From the NCBI GenBank assembly GCA_963743285.1, contig CAVUPF010000004.1, positions 248,001 through 312,000 on the forward strand: 64,000 bases of DNA, in the 5' to 3' direction. This DNA is from CAVUPF01 sp963743285 (lineage in GTDB: Bacteria; Actinomycetota; Thermoleophilia; Solirubrobacterales; 70-9). Positions 1 through 7,893 of this stretch are shown one piece after another. Below the pieces are notes generated by a model. It was not told the origin of the DNA. It saw only the letters and a program-made list of their open reading frames with translations, and did no database searches. Within the stretch, counting starts at the first letter, position 1, and each line of letters starts with the position of its first letter. Both the position numbers and the translations under genes were made by a program.

Positions 1-411
1 GTGCTCGACCTTGAAAGGTCGGACCGCGTAGCCGTGGCGAGACACCGCGTCGCCGGGCTCCAGCTCGACCAGGGTCAGCTCGAACCCAAGTCGGCCAACA
101 AGCCGGCCCAGGCTCGCGAAGAGGTCGCGTAGGCCAGGCGGGCCGTAGACGGTGAGCGGCTCCTGGCGGCCGGTAAGGTCGTAGGTCTTGAGCAGACCGG
201 GCAGGCCGAGGATGTGATCGGCGTGGAAGTGGGTGAGATAGATCGCGTCGACCTGAGTCAGTCCAAGCGAGCGCTGCAGTTGTCGCTGCGTCCCTTCTCC
301 GCAGTCGAACATCAGCCGCTCGCCTCCGCGGGCCAACAGGACGCTCGCGGTCGAGCGCCGCGCAGAGGGCACCGAGCCGCCGGTGCCGAGGAAGATCGCC
401 GAGAGGTCCAT
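1..411 (-). CDS. rnz: Ribonuclease Z, N-terminal part (gene runs off the window)
   Basis: RNase Z is the endonuclease that trims tRNA 3' ends. Reading leftward from ATG at 411, the frame is open to base 1 (137 codons). Residues 1-20 contain FLGTGGSVPS, then CGEGTQRQL, and then the metal-binding metallo-beta-lactamase motif THFHADHILGLPGL near residue 60. These are the hallmarks of RNase Z rather than other members of the fold. The C-terminal half lies outside the window. A tRNA gene starts 58 bases upstream on the other strand, so the two are divergent. The call is firm; only completeness is unknown. Confidence 0.9.
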   Translation of the reverse strand, partial: MDLSAIFLGTGGSVPSARRSTASVLLARGGERLMFDCGEGTQRQLQRSLGLTQVDAIYLTHFHADHILGLPGLLKTYDLTGRQEPLTVYGPPGLRDLFASLGRLVGRLGFELTLVELEPGDAVSRHGYAVRPFKVEH

Positions 412-468
412 CGCCAGCGAGCCTACGCGACGGGGCGTCGCGCACGCGAAGCTAGACTGCCAGCCCTT

Positions 469-542
469 GCGCCCGTAGCTCAGCTGGATAGAGCGCCGCC
501 CTCCGGAGGCGGAGGTCACAGGTTCGAATCCTGTCGGGCGCG
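469..542 (+). tRNA. tRNA-Arg (anticodon CCG)
   Basis: A 74-base cloverleaf. The acceptor arm GCGCCCG pairs with CGGGCGC. The D arm contains AGCTCAGCTGGATAGAGC. The anticodon stem CCGCC/GGCGG encloses loop CTCCGGA with CCG at 503-505. The T arm has GGTTCGAATCC. CCA is not encoded. It reads CGG codons. Confidence 0.95.
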
Positions 543-752
543 TCATCGAGGGGCCCGAGAGAATCTCCCGCCGGGGATCGGCCAGCCGTGATCGCCCCCG
601 CGCCCCGGCCACTTGCCCGCGCATCGCCCGCGAGCCCTCGCGATGCTGTGGCGGCTGCCGCCGTGCTCCCAGGCCCAAGCCCAAGCCACCCGAGCCACCG
701 CCGGGAGCGGCCGTGAAGATCGTCCCCGGGCGCGCGTCCCCGGGGAGGATCG

Positions 753-1547
753 CTAGGGAGCGAGGAGGAGCTCCGGCCCCTCGCTGCCCTTGCCTACCTT
801 GTTCAGCCTCGGGTTGGCGGGTGTGCCGGACATCCGCGCGGCCGACAGCGGTGCGCACATCGCCACCGCCTCCTCCAACTCCAGGTCGGGGCGCAGCCAG
901 GCGGCCTCGGCCTCCGGCCTGGGCAGGATCACCGGCATCCGATCGTGCACCTTGGCGACCAGCTCATTCGGCGTCGTGGTGATGATCGTGCAGCTGTAGA
1001 GCCAGCCGCCCTCGGCACCGTTGTCGTCTTCCTGCGCCCACTCCTTGCGGGTGCAGATCCCGGCAAAGGCGAACGGCTCCCCCCCGTCGACCGTGAACCG
1101 CCAGGGCTGGCGCGGCTGCTTTGGGTCCTCAGCTCGCATCCACTCATAAAAGCCATCGGCGACGATCAGGCAGCGGTGGCGGAACTTGCCGATCAGAGGA
1201 GCGTAGGCGCGACTCGTGGTCAGGTTCTCGGCCTTGGCGTTGATCATCCTGTAGCTCACCTTCAAATCCTTGGCCCAGCGCGGCACCAGCCCCCAGCGCA
1301 TCAGCCTCGCCTCGCGCTCGCCCCCCGCCGCCTCCTCGGGGTCAGGTGAGGAGCGGACTGTCAGTACCTCCTGGGTCGGGGCGACGTTGAACCGGCCGAG
1401 CGCCGAGGCGGCGCGCTCGGCGCGCTCGCGGCTCGGCGGCGGCGCAGCGCCATCCCCCCCACGCTCCAGGGCGCGCTCCAACTCGACCTGGAAGCGATCG
1501 GCGATCTTCTTCGTGTCCTTCGCGGTGACCGTGAAGCGACCGCACAT
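753..1547 (-). CDS. SRAP (YedK/HMCES-type) peptidase / abasic-site DNA cross-linker
   Basis: SRAP proteins bind abasic sites in single-stranded DNA through a thiazolidine link formed by Cys2. The start at 1547 is chosen because it puts the invariant cysteine in second position (MCGRF). Other family residues are present: NVAPTQ near residue 55, RMINAKAE, DGFYEW (catalytic Glu) and VHDRMPVIL (His). Its 264 residues are somewhat longer than the E. coli protein, owing to an inserted Glu/Arg/Pro-rich loop near residue 35. It is the last gene of the SAM-riboswitch operon. Its ATG shares one base with the stop of rfbG (TGATG), so translation is probably coupled. A reason for its presence with sulfur and sugar genes is not evident. 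Confidence 0.9.
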   Translation of the reverse strand: MCGRFTVTAKDTKKIADRFQVELERALERGGDGAAPPPSRERAERAASALGRFNVAPTQEVLTVRSSPDPEEAAGGEREARLMRWGLVPRWAKDLKVSYRMINAKAENLTTSRAYAPLIGKFRHRCLIVADGFYEWMRAEDPKQPRQPWRFTVDGGEPFAFAGICTRKEWAQEDDNGAEGGWLYSCTIITTTPNELVAKVHDRMPVILPRPEAEAAWLRPDLELEEAVAMCAPLSAARMSGTPANPRLNKVGKGSEGPELLLAP

Positions 1548-2512
1548 CAGGGACGAGCCTCCGGATTGGCGCGGTACCACTCGAGCGTGCGTCGCAGGCC
1601 GTCGCGCAGCTCGACCCCCGGGCGCCAGCCGGTCAGCGCCCGCAGCTTCGAGGAGTCGACGTACTGGCGGTCGATCTCCCCCGCCGGGATGCCAGTGCCG
1701 TGGTACTCGGGCTCAAGGCCACCGCCCGCTACCGCGGCGATCTCCCCCAGCACCTCGGCGACCGAGTGGGGGCGCTCGCCGCCAGCGTTGAAGGCCTCGC
1801 CCGCCGCCGGTCCCCCGGCGCCGACCTCGTGCTCGATCGCCAGGTAGGCGGCCACCGCGTCGTCGACATGGAGGAAGTCCCGTTGCGGGCTGCCGTCGGA
1901 GCGGATCACTGGGCGGCGGCCCTGCAGCGCGGCGACGATCGCCTCGGGGATCAGCCGCGAGAAGTTGAGGTCGCCACCGCCGTAGACGTTGGCAAAGCGG
2001 GTCACGGCCACCGGCAGGCCGTAGGCGGGCCGATAGCTGAGCGCGATCACATCCGTGGCCGCCTTACTCGCCTCATACGGGGAGGCCGGACGCAGCTGCA
2101 TGTCCTCACGGTAGGGCAGCAGCTCCTGGGGGCCGTAGGCCTTGTCGGAGGAGGCGACGACGAGCGCCGGGACGTCGGCGCGACGGCAGGCCTCCAGCAG
2201 TGTCCAGGTGCCACGCACGTTGGCGTCGAAGGTCGCGCTGGGATCGGACATCGCCGGACCGACCAGCGTCTGCGCGGCGAGATGAAAGACGACGTCAAAC
2301 GAGCCCGAGTCCACCGTCGCCCCGACCAGGCCAGCATCGCGCAAGTCCCCCTCGACCCGCTCGACCTGCGCCTCGATCCCCTGCAGCGCCAGCCCGGAGG
2401 TGCGCGACGGCCCAAGGCCAAAAGCGGTGACCGCGTCACCCCGCTCCAGCAGCGCCCGCGCCAGATGCGAGGCGACGAAGCCGTGGGCGCCGGTCACGAG
2501 GATGCGCTTCAC
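1547..2512 (-). CDS. rfbG: NAD-dependent sugar-nucleotide dehydratase, probable CDP-glucose 4,6-dehydratase
   Basis: An extended short-chain dehydrogenase/reductase of 321 residues. Visible motifs are the N-terminal nucleotide site VTGAHGFVASHL, DLRD, HLAAQ, a Ser in SSDKAYG, the catalytic YEASK pair and RFANVYGGGD. The SSDKAYG form and the adjacent cytidylyltransferase gene favour CDP-glucose 4,6-dehydratase over GDP-mannose dehydratase. It would convert CDP-glucose to CDP-4-keto-6-deoxyglucose for deoxysugars. I choose the GTG at 2512: it overlaps the rfbF stop by four bases (GTGA) and directly precedes KRILVTG, whereas earlier starts add a Gly-rich tail that is only rfbF read in another frame. 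Downstream sugar-modifying genes are not in the window. Confidence 0.82.
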   Translation of the reverse strand: MKRILVTGAHGFVASHLARALLERGDAVTAFGLGPSRTSGLALQGIEAQVERVEGDLRDAGLVGATVDSGSFDVVFHLAAQTLVGPAMSDPSATFDANVRGTWTLLEACRRADVPALVVASSDKAYGPQELLPYREDMQLRPASPYEASKAATDVIALSYRPAYGLPVAVTRFANVYGGGDLNFSRLIPEAIVAALQGRRPVIRSDGSPQRDFLHVDDAVAAYLAIEHEVGAGGPAAGEAFNAGGERPHSVAEVLGEIAAVAGGGLEPEYHGTGIPAGEIDRQYVDSSKLRALTGWRPGVELRDGLRRTLEWYRANPEARP

Positions 2513-3243
2513 TGCCGCCCCGCCCCCGCCGCAACCACCGCCTTCCACGGCGCCTCGCCGCTCTGCCAGAGGTCATTGAGGACGACTGCGTCCTTGTAGG
2601 TGTCCATGCAGTCCCAAAAACCCTCATGACGATGGGCGTGCAGCTGTCCGTCGGCGGCGAGTCGCTCCAGCGGCTCGCGCTCCAGGACGCTCTCCTCGTC
2701 GAGGTAGTCGAGCGCGCCTGGCTCAAAGCAGAAGAAGCCGCCGTTGACCCAGCCCTCTGAGCGTGGCTTCTCGACGAAACCCTCGACGCGGCCGTCGCGA
2801 CCTAACCTGGCGACTCCCCATTGCAGACGCGGCCGCACCACCGTCATGGTCGCCAGCGCGCCGTGGGAACGATGCAGGCCGAGCAGAGCGCCGAGGTCGA
2901 TGTCGGCGACCCCATCGGCGTAAGTGGTGCAGAACGTCTCGCCGTCGAGACGTTCGGCGAGCAGTGCGATACGCCCCCCAGTTGGCGTATCGAGCCCCGT
3001 CGCCACGCACTCGACCGCGACCTCGTTCGGCCAATGCGCTGCCGCGACGAAGTCCTCGATCATCTCCCCCAGATAACCGGTGGCAAGCAGGAAACGCTCA
3101 AAGCCCTGTGCCGCGTAGATCGCGATCACATGCCAGAGGATCGGCCGACCGCCGATCTCGACCAGCGCCTTGGGCACAGTCTCGGTCCGCTCACGCAGCC
3201 GCGTGCCCCGCCCGCCGCAGAGAATGATCGCTGGCGGTTTCAG
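2509..3243 (-). CDS. rfbF: Glucose-1-phosphate cytidylyltransferase, probable CTG start
   Basis: Makes CDP-glucose from CTP and glucose-1-phosphate. The nucleotide-binding segment IILCGGRGTRLRERT is essential to the family. It lies upstream of the first standard start (GTG 3175-3177), so translation must begin earlier. The only candidates near the expected N terminus are CTG codons at 3243 and 3246. CTG 3243 overlaps the stop of the preceding gene (CTGA) and gives a normal start of the form x-K-P-P-A-I-I-L-C-G-G. Later motifs are TYADGVADID, the WGVARL region, GGFFCFEP and FWDCMDTYKD, all RfbF-like. It forms a pair with rfbG. The function is well supported; the CTG start is an inference. Confidence 0.85.
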   Translation of the reverse strand: MKPPAIILCGGRGTRLRERTETVPKALVEIGGRPILWHVIAIYAAQGFERFLLATGYLGEMIEDFVAAAHWPNEVAVECVATGLDTPTGGRIALLAERLDGETFCTTYADGVADIDLGALLGLHRSHGALATMTVVRPRLQWGVARLGRDGRVEGFVEKPRSEGWVNGGFFCFEPGALDYLDEESVLEREPLERLAADGQLHAHRHEGFWDCMDTYKDAVVLNDLWQSGEAPWKAVVAAGAGRQ

Positions 3244-3515
3244 CAGCCGCCGGCGACAGCCGGGAGGATCGTGACCTCGTCGCCCTCGTTGATCGGCGTC
3301 TCCAAGCCCTGCTGGAAGCGGATGTCTTCGCCGGATACGTAGACGTTGACAAAGCGCCGAAGGTCGCCGTCCTGGGTGATTCGCTCGCGCAGTTCGCCGT
3401 GGGCGTCGAAGACCGCGTCGAGCGCCTCACCGACGGTGGCGCCGGGGACCTCGACCTCTGCCTCCCCCCCGGTCGCTGCGCGCAACTGGGTCGGAATCTT
3501 CACCGTGACTGCCAT
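3240..3515 (-). CDS. MoaD/ThiS/CysO-like sulfur-carrier protein ending in Gly-Gly-Cys
   Basis: A ubiquitin-like 91-residue protein. It opens MAVTVKIPTQLR and carries GATVGEALDAVF and the typical FVNVYVSGEDIRF and EGDEVTILPAVAGG segments. The family is activated by adenylation and thiocarboxylation of a C-terminal Gly-Gly. Here one cysteine follows the Gly-Gly, so a trimming protease (Mec or HcyD type) would be needed before activation. The ILPAVAGG tail is closest to mycobacterial CysO. The start at 3515 overlaps the thrC stop (TGATG). Its place directly after thrC under a SAM riboswitch suggests sulfur donation for homocysteine or cysteine synthesis rather than molybdopterin or thiamine synthesis, but that is inference. 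Confidence 0.85.
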   Translation of the reverse strand: MAVTVKIPTQLRAATGGEAEVEVPGATVGEALDAVFDAHGELRERITQDGDLRRFVNVYVSGEDIRFQQGLETPINEGDEVTILPAVAGGC

Positions 3516-4747
3516 CAGACTGCTACCTCCTGGCGGAACTCGGACTCAAAGCTGGCGAGATCGGGGTCTATCTCGTGCATCTGGAAGCTATCGCGAGTTG
3601 CGTCGAGTGTCTTTAGGCCCTCGCCGGTGATGTAGACGACGACCCGCTCGCCAGCTTCGATGTCGCCACGCTCGGCGAGCTTGCGCAACACGCCGACGGT
3701 GACCCCGCCCGCCGTCTCGGTGAAGATTCCGGTCGTCTCGGCGAGCAGGCGGATGCCGCGGCGGATCTCCTCGTCGGTGACCGCGTCGATCGCGCCGCCG
3801 GTCTTACGGGCCTGCTCCACCGCATAGGGCCCGTCGGCAGGATCGCCGATCGCCAGGCTCTTGGCGATCGTCTCGGGTCGCTGCGGTTTGCACACCTCCC
3901 AGCCTTCGGCGAAGGCAGTGGCGACGGGGCTGCAACCCTGCGCCTGGGCGCCGTTGAAGACCGGCTGCCCGCCGCGGACAAGCCCCAAGTCGATCCACTC
4001 CTGGAAACCGCGGCCAACCTTTGTGAACAGCGAGCCCGATGCAATCGGGCAGACGACCCGGTCTGGAAGCTTCCAGCCAAGCTGCTCCACCGTCTCATAG
4101 GCGAGTGTCTTTGAGCCCTCTGCGTAGTAGGGCCGCAGGTTGACGTTGACGAAGGCCCAGGGGCGGCTTTCAGCAAGCTCGGTGCAGAGCCGGTTGACGT
4201 CGTCATAGTTTCCGCGCACGCCGACCAGGTTGGTCCCGTAGACGCCGGTCGCGAGCAGCTTCTGCTCCTCGAGGTTGGCGGGGACGAAGACGTAGGAGGT
4301 GAGGCCCGCCGCAGCCGCGTGGGCAGCTACCGCATTGGCCAGGTTGCCGGTCGAGGCACAGGCGACGGTCTCAAATCCCAGCTCCCGCGCCTTCGCCACG
4401 GCGACCGCGACGACCCGGTCCTTGAAGGAGTGAGTCGGGTTGGCGGCGTCGTTCTTGATCCACAGCTCGGCGTCGAGCCCGAGGCTTTCGGCCAGCCGGT
4501 CGGCGCGCAGCAGCGGAGTCAGGCCAGGCTCCAGCGGATCGCCTGGACGCCCGTGGAAGGGAAGGAAGTCGGCGTAGCGCCAGATCCCCTGGGAGCCCGC
4601 CTGAATTCGGCGCTTGGCCGCGGTCGGGTCAAGCGAGGAGTGATCGTAGGCCACCTCGAGCGGCCCGAAGCAGTTCTCGCAGACATAGCTCGCGTCCAGC
4701 TCATAGGCCGCACCGCACTCCTTGCACCTCAAGCCTTCAAGTGACAT
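3515..4747 (-). CDS. thrC: Threonine synthase-like PLP enzyme, SAM-riboswitch controlled
   Basis: Threonine synthase converts O-phosphohomoserine to threonine. The 410-residue protein has an N-terminal zinc ribbon (CKEC, then CENC), LTPLLRADRL, the PLP lysine in NPTHSFKDR, the phosphate loop ASTGNLANAVAAHA, and a C-terminal ETAGGVTVGVL segment. The ATG at 4747 is used because the longer frame runs back through the riboswitch. The gene heads the operon, and the SAM-I riboswitch directly upstream is normally found before methionine and sulfur genes. Together with the downstream sulfur carrier, this opens an alternative: an enzyme that adds sulfur to O-phosphohomoserine to give homocysteine. Fold and cofactor are certain; the substrate is less so. 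Confidence 0.85.
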   Translation of the reverse strand: MSLEGLRCKECGAAYELDASYVCENCFGPLEVAYDHSSLDPTAAKRRIQAGSQGIWRYADFLPFHGRPGDPLEPGLTPLLRADRLAESLGLDAELWIKNDAANPTHSFKDRVVAVAVAKARELGFETVACASTGNLANAVAAHAAAAGLTSYVFVPANLEEQKLLATGVYGTNLVGVRGNYDDVNRLCTELAESRPWAFVNVNLRPYYAEGSKTLAYETVEQLGWKLPDRVVCPIASGSLFTKVGRGFQEWIDLGLVRGGQPVFNGAQAQGCSPVATAFAEGWEVCKPQRPETIAKSLAIGDPADGPYAVEQARKTGGAIDAVTDEEIRRGIRLLAETTGIFTETAGGVTVGVLRKLAERGDIEAGERVVVYITGEGLKTLDATRDSFQMHEIDPDLASFESEFRQEVAV

Positions 4748-4772
4748 CCGATCTCTCTTTCCGTCGCCAACG

Positions 4773-4803
4773 AAAAAACCTCCGCCTCGTGTGGGGCAGA
4801 GGT
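4773..4803 (-). terminator. Intrinsic terminator of the SAM riboswitch
   Basis: On the minus strand ACCTCTGCC (4803-4795) pairs with GGCGGAGGT (4786-4778), nine pairs with one wobble, followed by six U (4778-4773). The CCCCACA inside this hairpin can instead pair with the UGUGGGG of the riboswitch P1 3' strand. Terminator and anti-terminator are therefore mutually exclusive. Confidence 0.9.
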
Positions 4804-4819
4804 CCGATCGGACTTTTCC

Positions 4820-4931
4820 CCACATCTTCCAGGTCGCCGACCTGCTGGACTTGGCACCTCCCCTCGAACCGATGGTCCGAGGTGGTTGCCGGGGCTTCAC
4901 TGGGCCAGTCCCTCCACCCCTCTAGATGTGG
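4820..4931 (-). promoter_or_regulatory. SAM-I (S-box) riboswitch aptamer upstream of thrC
   Basis: The minus-strand leader contains the S-box core in order: AGAGGGGTGGAGGGACTGGC, then CCAGTGAAGCCCCGGCAACC, then GGAGGTGCCAAGTCCAGCAGG. The closing stem P1 pairs CCACATCT (4931-4924) with AGATGTGG (4827-4820). The P1 3' strand overlaps the anti-terminator, so bound SAM should stabilise P1 and let the terminator form, shutting off thrC and the four genes behind it. The class assignment is firm because all conserved blocks are present. Confidence 0.95.
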
Positions 4932-4988
4932 CGCTTATGTTGTGAGTAAGCCTACCAGGGGCGTTTCGACCCATAGGATTCCTCGCCC

Positions 4989-5480
4989 GTGGCTAACTTT
5001 CGGATCTGGGCGCCGTGGCGCCTCGCCTACGTGAAGGACGCGTCCAAGGACATCGAGGAGGCGTGCATCTTCTGCGTCAAGCCGGCGGCAGACGATGACG
5101 AAGCGAACTTGATCGTCCACCGCGGCGAGCGCTGCTTTGTGATCCTCAACCTCTTTCCGTACACGAACGGGCACCTGATGGTCGCGCCCTATGACCACAT
5201 CGGGCGCCTGCAAGAGTTGCCGTCAGAGACCGTGGCGGAGATGATGGCGCTTGCCCAGAAGTCGATGGGCCGGCTGGAGGAGGCCTATGACCCCCACGGC
5301 TACAACGTCGGCTTCAACCAGGGCCGCGTCGCCGGCGCCGGCGTCGAGCACCATATCCACCTCCATGTCGTCCCTCGCTGGGGCGGCGATACAAATTTCA
5401 TGCCAGTGATCGCCGATACCAAAGTCATGCCCCAGACCCTGCAGCAGAGCTACGAGACACTGAGGGGAAGGCTTGGCTGA
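4989..5480 (+). CDS. HIT-family nucleotide hydrolase/phosphorylase
   Basis: A 163-residue histidine-triad protein with the active-site motif HHIHLHVVPRW near residue 117 and the N-terminal WAPWRLAYV signature seen in mycobacterial Ap4A phosphorylase. CIFC and the region around residues 25-45 may bind zinc. It probably cleaves diadenosine polyphosphates or a related nucleotide. GTG at 4989 is the first start after the divergent promoter region shared with the riboswitch. The last eight bases overlap the next gene, so the two are co-transcribed. Confidence 0.88.
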   Translation: MANFRIWAPWRLAYVKDASKDIEEACIFCVKPAADDDEANLIVHRGERCFVILNLFPYTNGHLMVAPYDHIGRLQELPSETVAEMMALAQKSMGRLEEAYDPHGYNVGFNQGRVAGAGVEHHIHLHVVPRWGGDTNFMPVIADTKVMPQTLQQSYETLRGRLG

Positions 5481-6855
5481 GCCGCCCCCCCTCGCGCCGG
5501 CGGAGATCTTCAAGGCCTACGACATCCGCGGTCTCTACGGCTCCGAGATGGACGAGACGACCGCGCTTGCGATCGGGCGCGCCTTCGCGCGGGTGCTGGC
5601 ACGGCTGCGCCACAAGCAGCCGCACGAGCTTCAGATCGGGCTGGGCCGCGACATGCGGCTGACCGCGCCCGCGATGGCTGCGGAGCTCCGCGACGGGCTG
5701 ATCTTTGAGGGCGCAACGGTGCTCGACGCCGGCATGGTCGCCACGGAGATGCTCTACCACCTGGTCGGCTCGCGCGGGCTGGACGGCGGGGCGATGGTCA
5801 CCGCTTCGCATAACCCGAAGGCCTACACCGGGGTCAAGTTGGTCCGCGAGGGGGCGCTGGCCCTCTCCGGCGACGCCGGGATCGGCGAAGTGCGGCGCGA
5901 GATCGAGTCCGGCCTCGGGCACGCTCCGGGCGGCGGCTCACTCGAGGAGGTCGACATCTGGGAGGAGTACCGCGCCTACGCCCTCTCCTTCATCGACCCC
6001 GAGAAGGTGCTGCCGATGAAGCTGGTCGTAGACGGAGGCAACGGGATGTCGGGGCCGATGGTCGGGCCGATCCTGCGCGAGCTGGGACTCGAGCTCGACG
6101 AGATGTACTTCAAGCCCGACGGCGAGTTCCCCGACCACGAGCCCAACCCACTGCTGGAGTCCAACCGGCGGATGATCGTCGAGCGGGTCCGCTCCGCCGA
6201 CGCCGACCTTGGCATCGCCTGGGACGGCGATGCCGACCGTTGCTTCTTCATCGACGGCACGGGCGAGTTCTGCGACGGTGACTTCGTCTGCGCGTTGCTC
6301 GCCCGGGCGGCGCTGGCCAAGAATCCCGGGGCGACGATCCTCTTCGATCCGCGCTCCAGCCGGGCCGTACCGGACCTGATCGCCGCGGAGGGTGGGCGCT
6401 CGGCGCTATCGCGGGTCGGCCATGCCTTCTTCAAGGCGCGGATGCGCGAGGAGGACGCCGCATTTGGAGGCGAGGTCTCCGGCCACTACTACTTCCACGA
6501 CTTCTGGTGCGCTGACTCCGGCACGATCCCGGCCCTGCTGATGCTGGAGCTGCTCTCGACCGACGGGCGCAGCCTCGCCCAGCTGATGGAGGAGTTCCGC
6601 TCGCGCTACTTCATCTCCGGCGAGATCAACTCCGTCGTCGATGATCCCAAGGCGAAGCTGGCGGAGCTCGCCGCGCGCTACGCCGACGGCGAGATTGACC
6701 GCCTCGACGGGATCTCGGTCGACTACCCGGAGTGGCATTTCAACGTCCGCTCTTCCAATACCGAGCCGCTGCTGCGGCTCAACCTCGAGTCGCTCGTCTC
6801 CCGCCAGGACATGGAGGCAAGGAGGGACGAGCTCCTGGGCCTCATCCGCTCATGA
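5473..6855 (+). CDS. Phosphomannomutase/phosphoglucomutase
   Basis: An alpha-D-phosphohexomutase of 460 residues, interconverting hexose 6- and 1-phosphates for cell-envelope sugars. The phosphoserine loop TASHNP is at about residue 110, the metal loop DGDADR near 253, the sugar loop GEVSGHYYF near 337, and the phosphate-binding SSNTEPLLRLNLES near the C terminus. KAYDIRG at residue 15 fits the family N terminus, so the TTG at 5473 is accepted; it overlaps the HIT gene. The stop overlaps the next ATG (ATGA). It could supply glucose-1-phosphate for RfbF, encoded divergently. Confidence 0.93.
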   Translation: MAEPPPLAPAEIFKAYDIRGLYGSEMDETTALAIGRAFARVLARLRHKQPHELQIGLGRDMRLTAPAMAAELRDGLIFEGATVLDAGMVATEMLYHLVGSRGLDGGAMVTASHNPKAYTGVKLVREGALALSGDAGIGEVRREIESGLGHAPGGGSLEEVDIWEEYRAYALSFIDPEKVLPMKLVVDGGNGMSGPMVGPILRELGLELDEMYFKPDGEFPDHEPNPLLESNRRMIVERVRSADADLGIAWDGDADRCFFIDGTGEFCDGDFVCALLARAALAKNPGATILFDPRSSRAVPDLIAAEGGRSALSRVGHAFFKARMREEDAAFGGEVSGHYYFHDFWCADSGTIPALLMLELLSTDGRSLAQLMEEFRSRYFISGEINSVVDDPKAKLAELAARYADGEIDRLDGISVDYPEWHFNVRSSNTEPLLRLNLESLVSRQDMEARRDELLGLIRS

Positions 6856-7856
6856 CCATGACTTCGGAGCAGGCCCTGGAGCAGGCGGCGCTTGCCGGCA
6901 TCAGCTGCCTCCGCATCCCTACCCCGTTCGCGGTCGGGAGGGTCAACTGCTACCTGCTCGAGGACGATCCGCTGACCCTGATCGACACCGGCCCCAACTC
7001 GGGCAAGGCGCTCGACGAGCTCCAGTCCCAGCTCGCCGAGCGCGGCCACTCGATCGACGACCTCGAGCTGGTGATCGTCACCCACCAGCACATCGACCAC
7101 CTCGGGCTGGTCGAGATCATCGCCCAGCACTCCGGCGCCGAGGTCGCGGCGATCGGCGTCGCCGCCCAGCGGCTGGCGAATTTCGGAGAGGACGCCGAGC
7201 GCGAGGACCAGTTCGCGGTCGAGCTGATGCTGCGCAACGGAATCCCAGAGGAGGTAGCCACCGCGCTGCAGAGCGTCTCGCTCAGCTTCCGCGGCTGGGG
7301 GTCGCGAGCGGAGGTGACCCGGCCGCTGCGCGACGGCGAGGAGATGAGCTTTCGCGATCGCACCCTGCAGGCTCTTCACCGCCCCGGCCACAGCCCGTCC
7401 GACACCGTCTTTTGGGACGAGGAGCGGCGCATCCTGATCGCCGCCGACCACCTGATCGCCCACATCTCCTCCAACCCGCTGATCACCCGTCCCCTCGACG
7501 GGTCGGAGCGACGCACCCAGGCGCTCGTCACCTACATCGAGTCGATGCGCAAGACCCGGGAGATGCCAGCCGAAATCGTCCTCTCCGGCCACGGCGAACC
7601 GATCATCGACCACGTCGCCTTGATCGATGACCGGCTCGCCAAGCACGAGCGCCGCAAGGAGAAGATCTTCGGGCTGATTGCCGAGCGTCCGCGCAGCGGC
7701 TATGAGCTGGCGCAGGCGATTTGGGGGAACGTCGCCGTCACCCAGGCATTCCTCACCCTTTCGGAGGTGATCGGACACGCCGACCTGTTGGTCAACGAGG
7801 GCAGGGTGCGCGAAGCCGAGGACGGGGCGGTGATCCGGTATGAAACGACCGGGTAG
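6852..7856 (+). CDS. Metallo-beta-lactamase-fold hydrolase with C-terminal winged helix
   Basis: A 334-residue MBL-fold hydrolase. THQHIDHLGL is the metal motif, HRPGHSPSD supplies a third histidine, AADHLIAH the bridging Asp, and LSGHGEPI the last histidine. The region after residue 260 (RPRSGYELAQAIWG and following) looks like the small winged-helix tail of LACTB2-like hydrolases. ATG at 6852 overlaps the mutase stop by four bases. An upstream start in the same frame would only translate antisense mutase sequence. Family known, substrate not deducible. Its stop lies 14 bases before the left attachment repeat of the integrated element. Confidence 0.88.
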   Translation: MTMTSEQALEQAALAGISCLRIPTPFAVGRVNCYLLEDDPLTLIDTGPNSGKALDELQSQLAERGHSIDDLELVIVTHQHIDHLGLVEIIAQHSGAEVAAIGVAAQRLANFGEDAEREDQFAVELMLRNGIPEEVATALQSVSLSFRGWGSRAEVTRPLRDGEEMSFRDRTLQALHRPGHSPSDTVFWDEERRILIAADHLIAHISSNPLITRPLDGSERRTQALVTYIESMRKTREMPAEIVLSGHGEPIIDHVALIDDRLAKHERRKEKIFGLIAERPRSGYELAQAIWGNVAVTQAFLTLSEVIGHADLLVNEGRVREAEDGAVIRYETTG

Positions 7857-7870
7857 GGCCCGCGCCGCCT

Positions 7871-7893
7871 AGCGGCGGATGCTGATCATCGTC
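7871..7893 (+). repeat. attL core, 23-bp direct repeat
   Basis: Identical to 12024-12046. It begins AGCGGCGGATG and contains an ATG at 7879-7881 that no longer has a gene behind it. The left part forms a CGCCGC/GCGGCG hairpin with the preceding bases. This copy marks the chromosome-element boundary after the MBL hydrolase gene. Confidence 0.85.

Noticed and set aside
6641..7630. 329-codon plus-strand frame over the mutase/hydrolase junction
   Set aside because: Its Arg/Pro-rich translation is a frame shadow of two well-supported genes.
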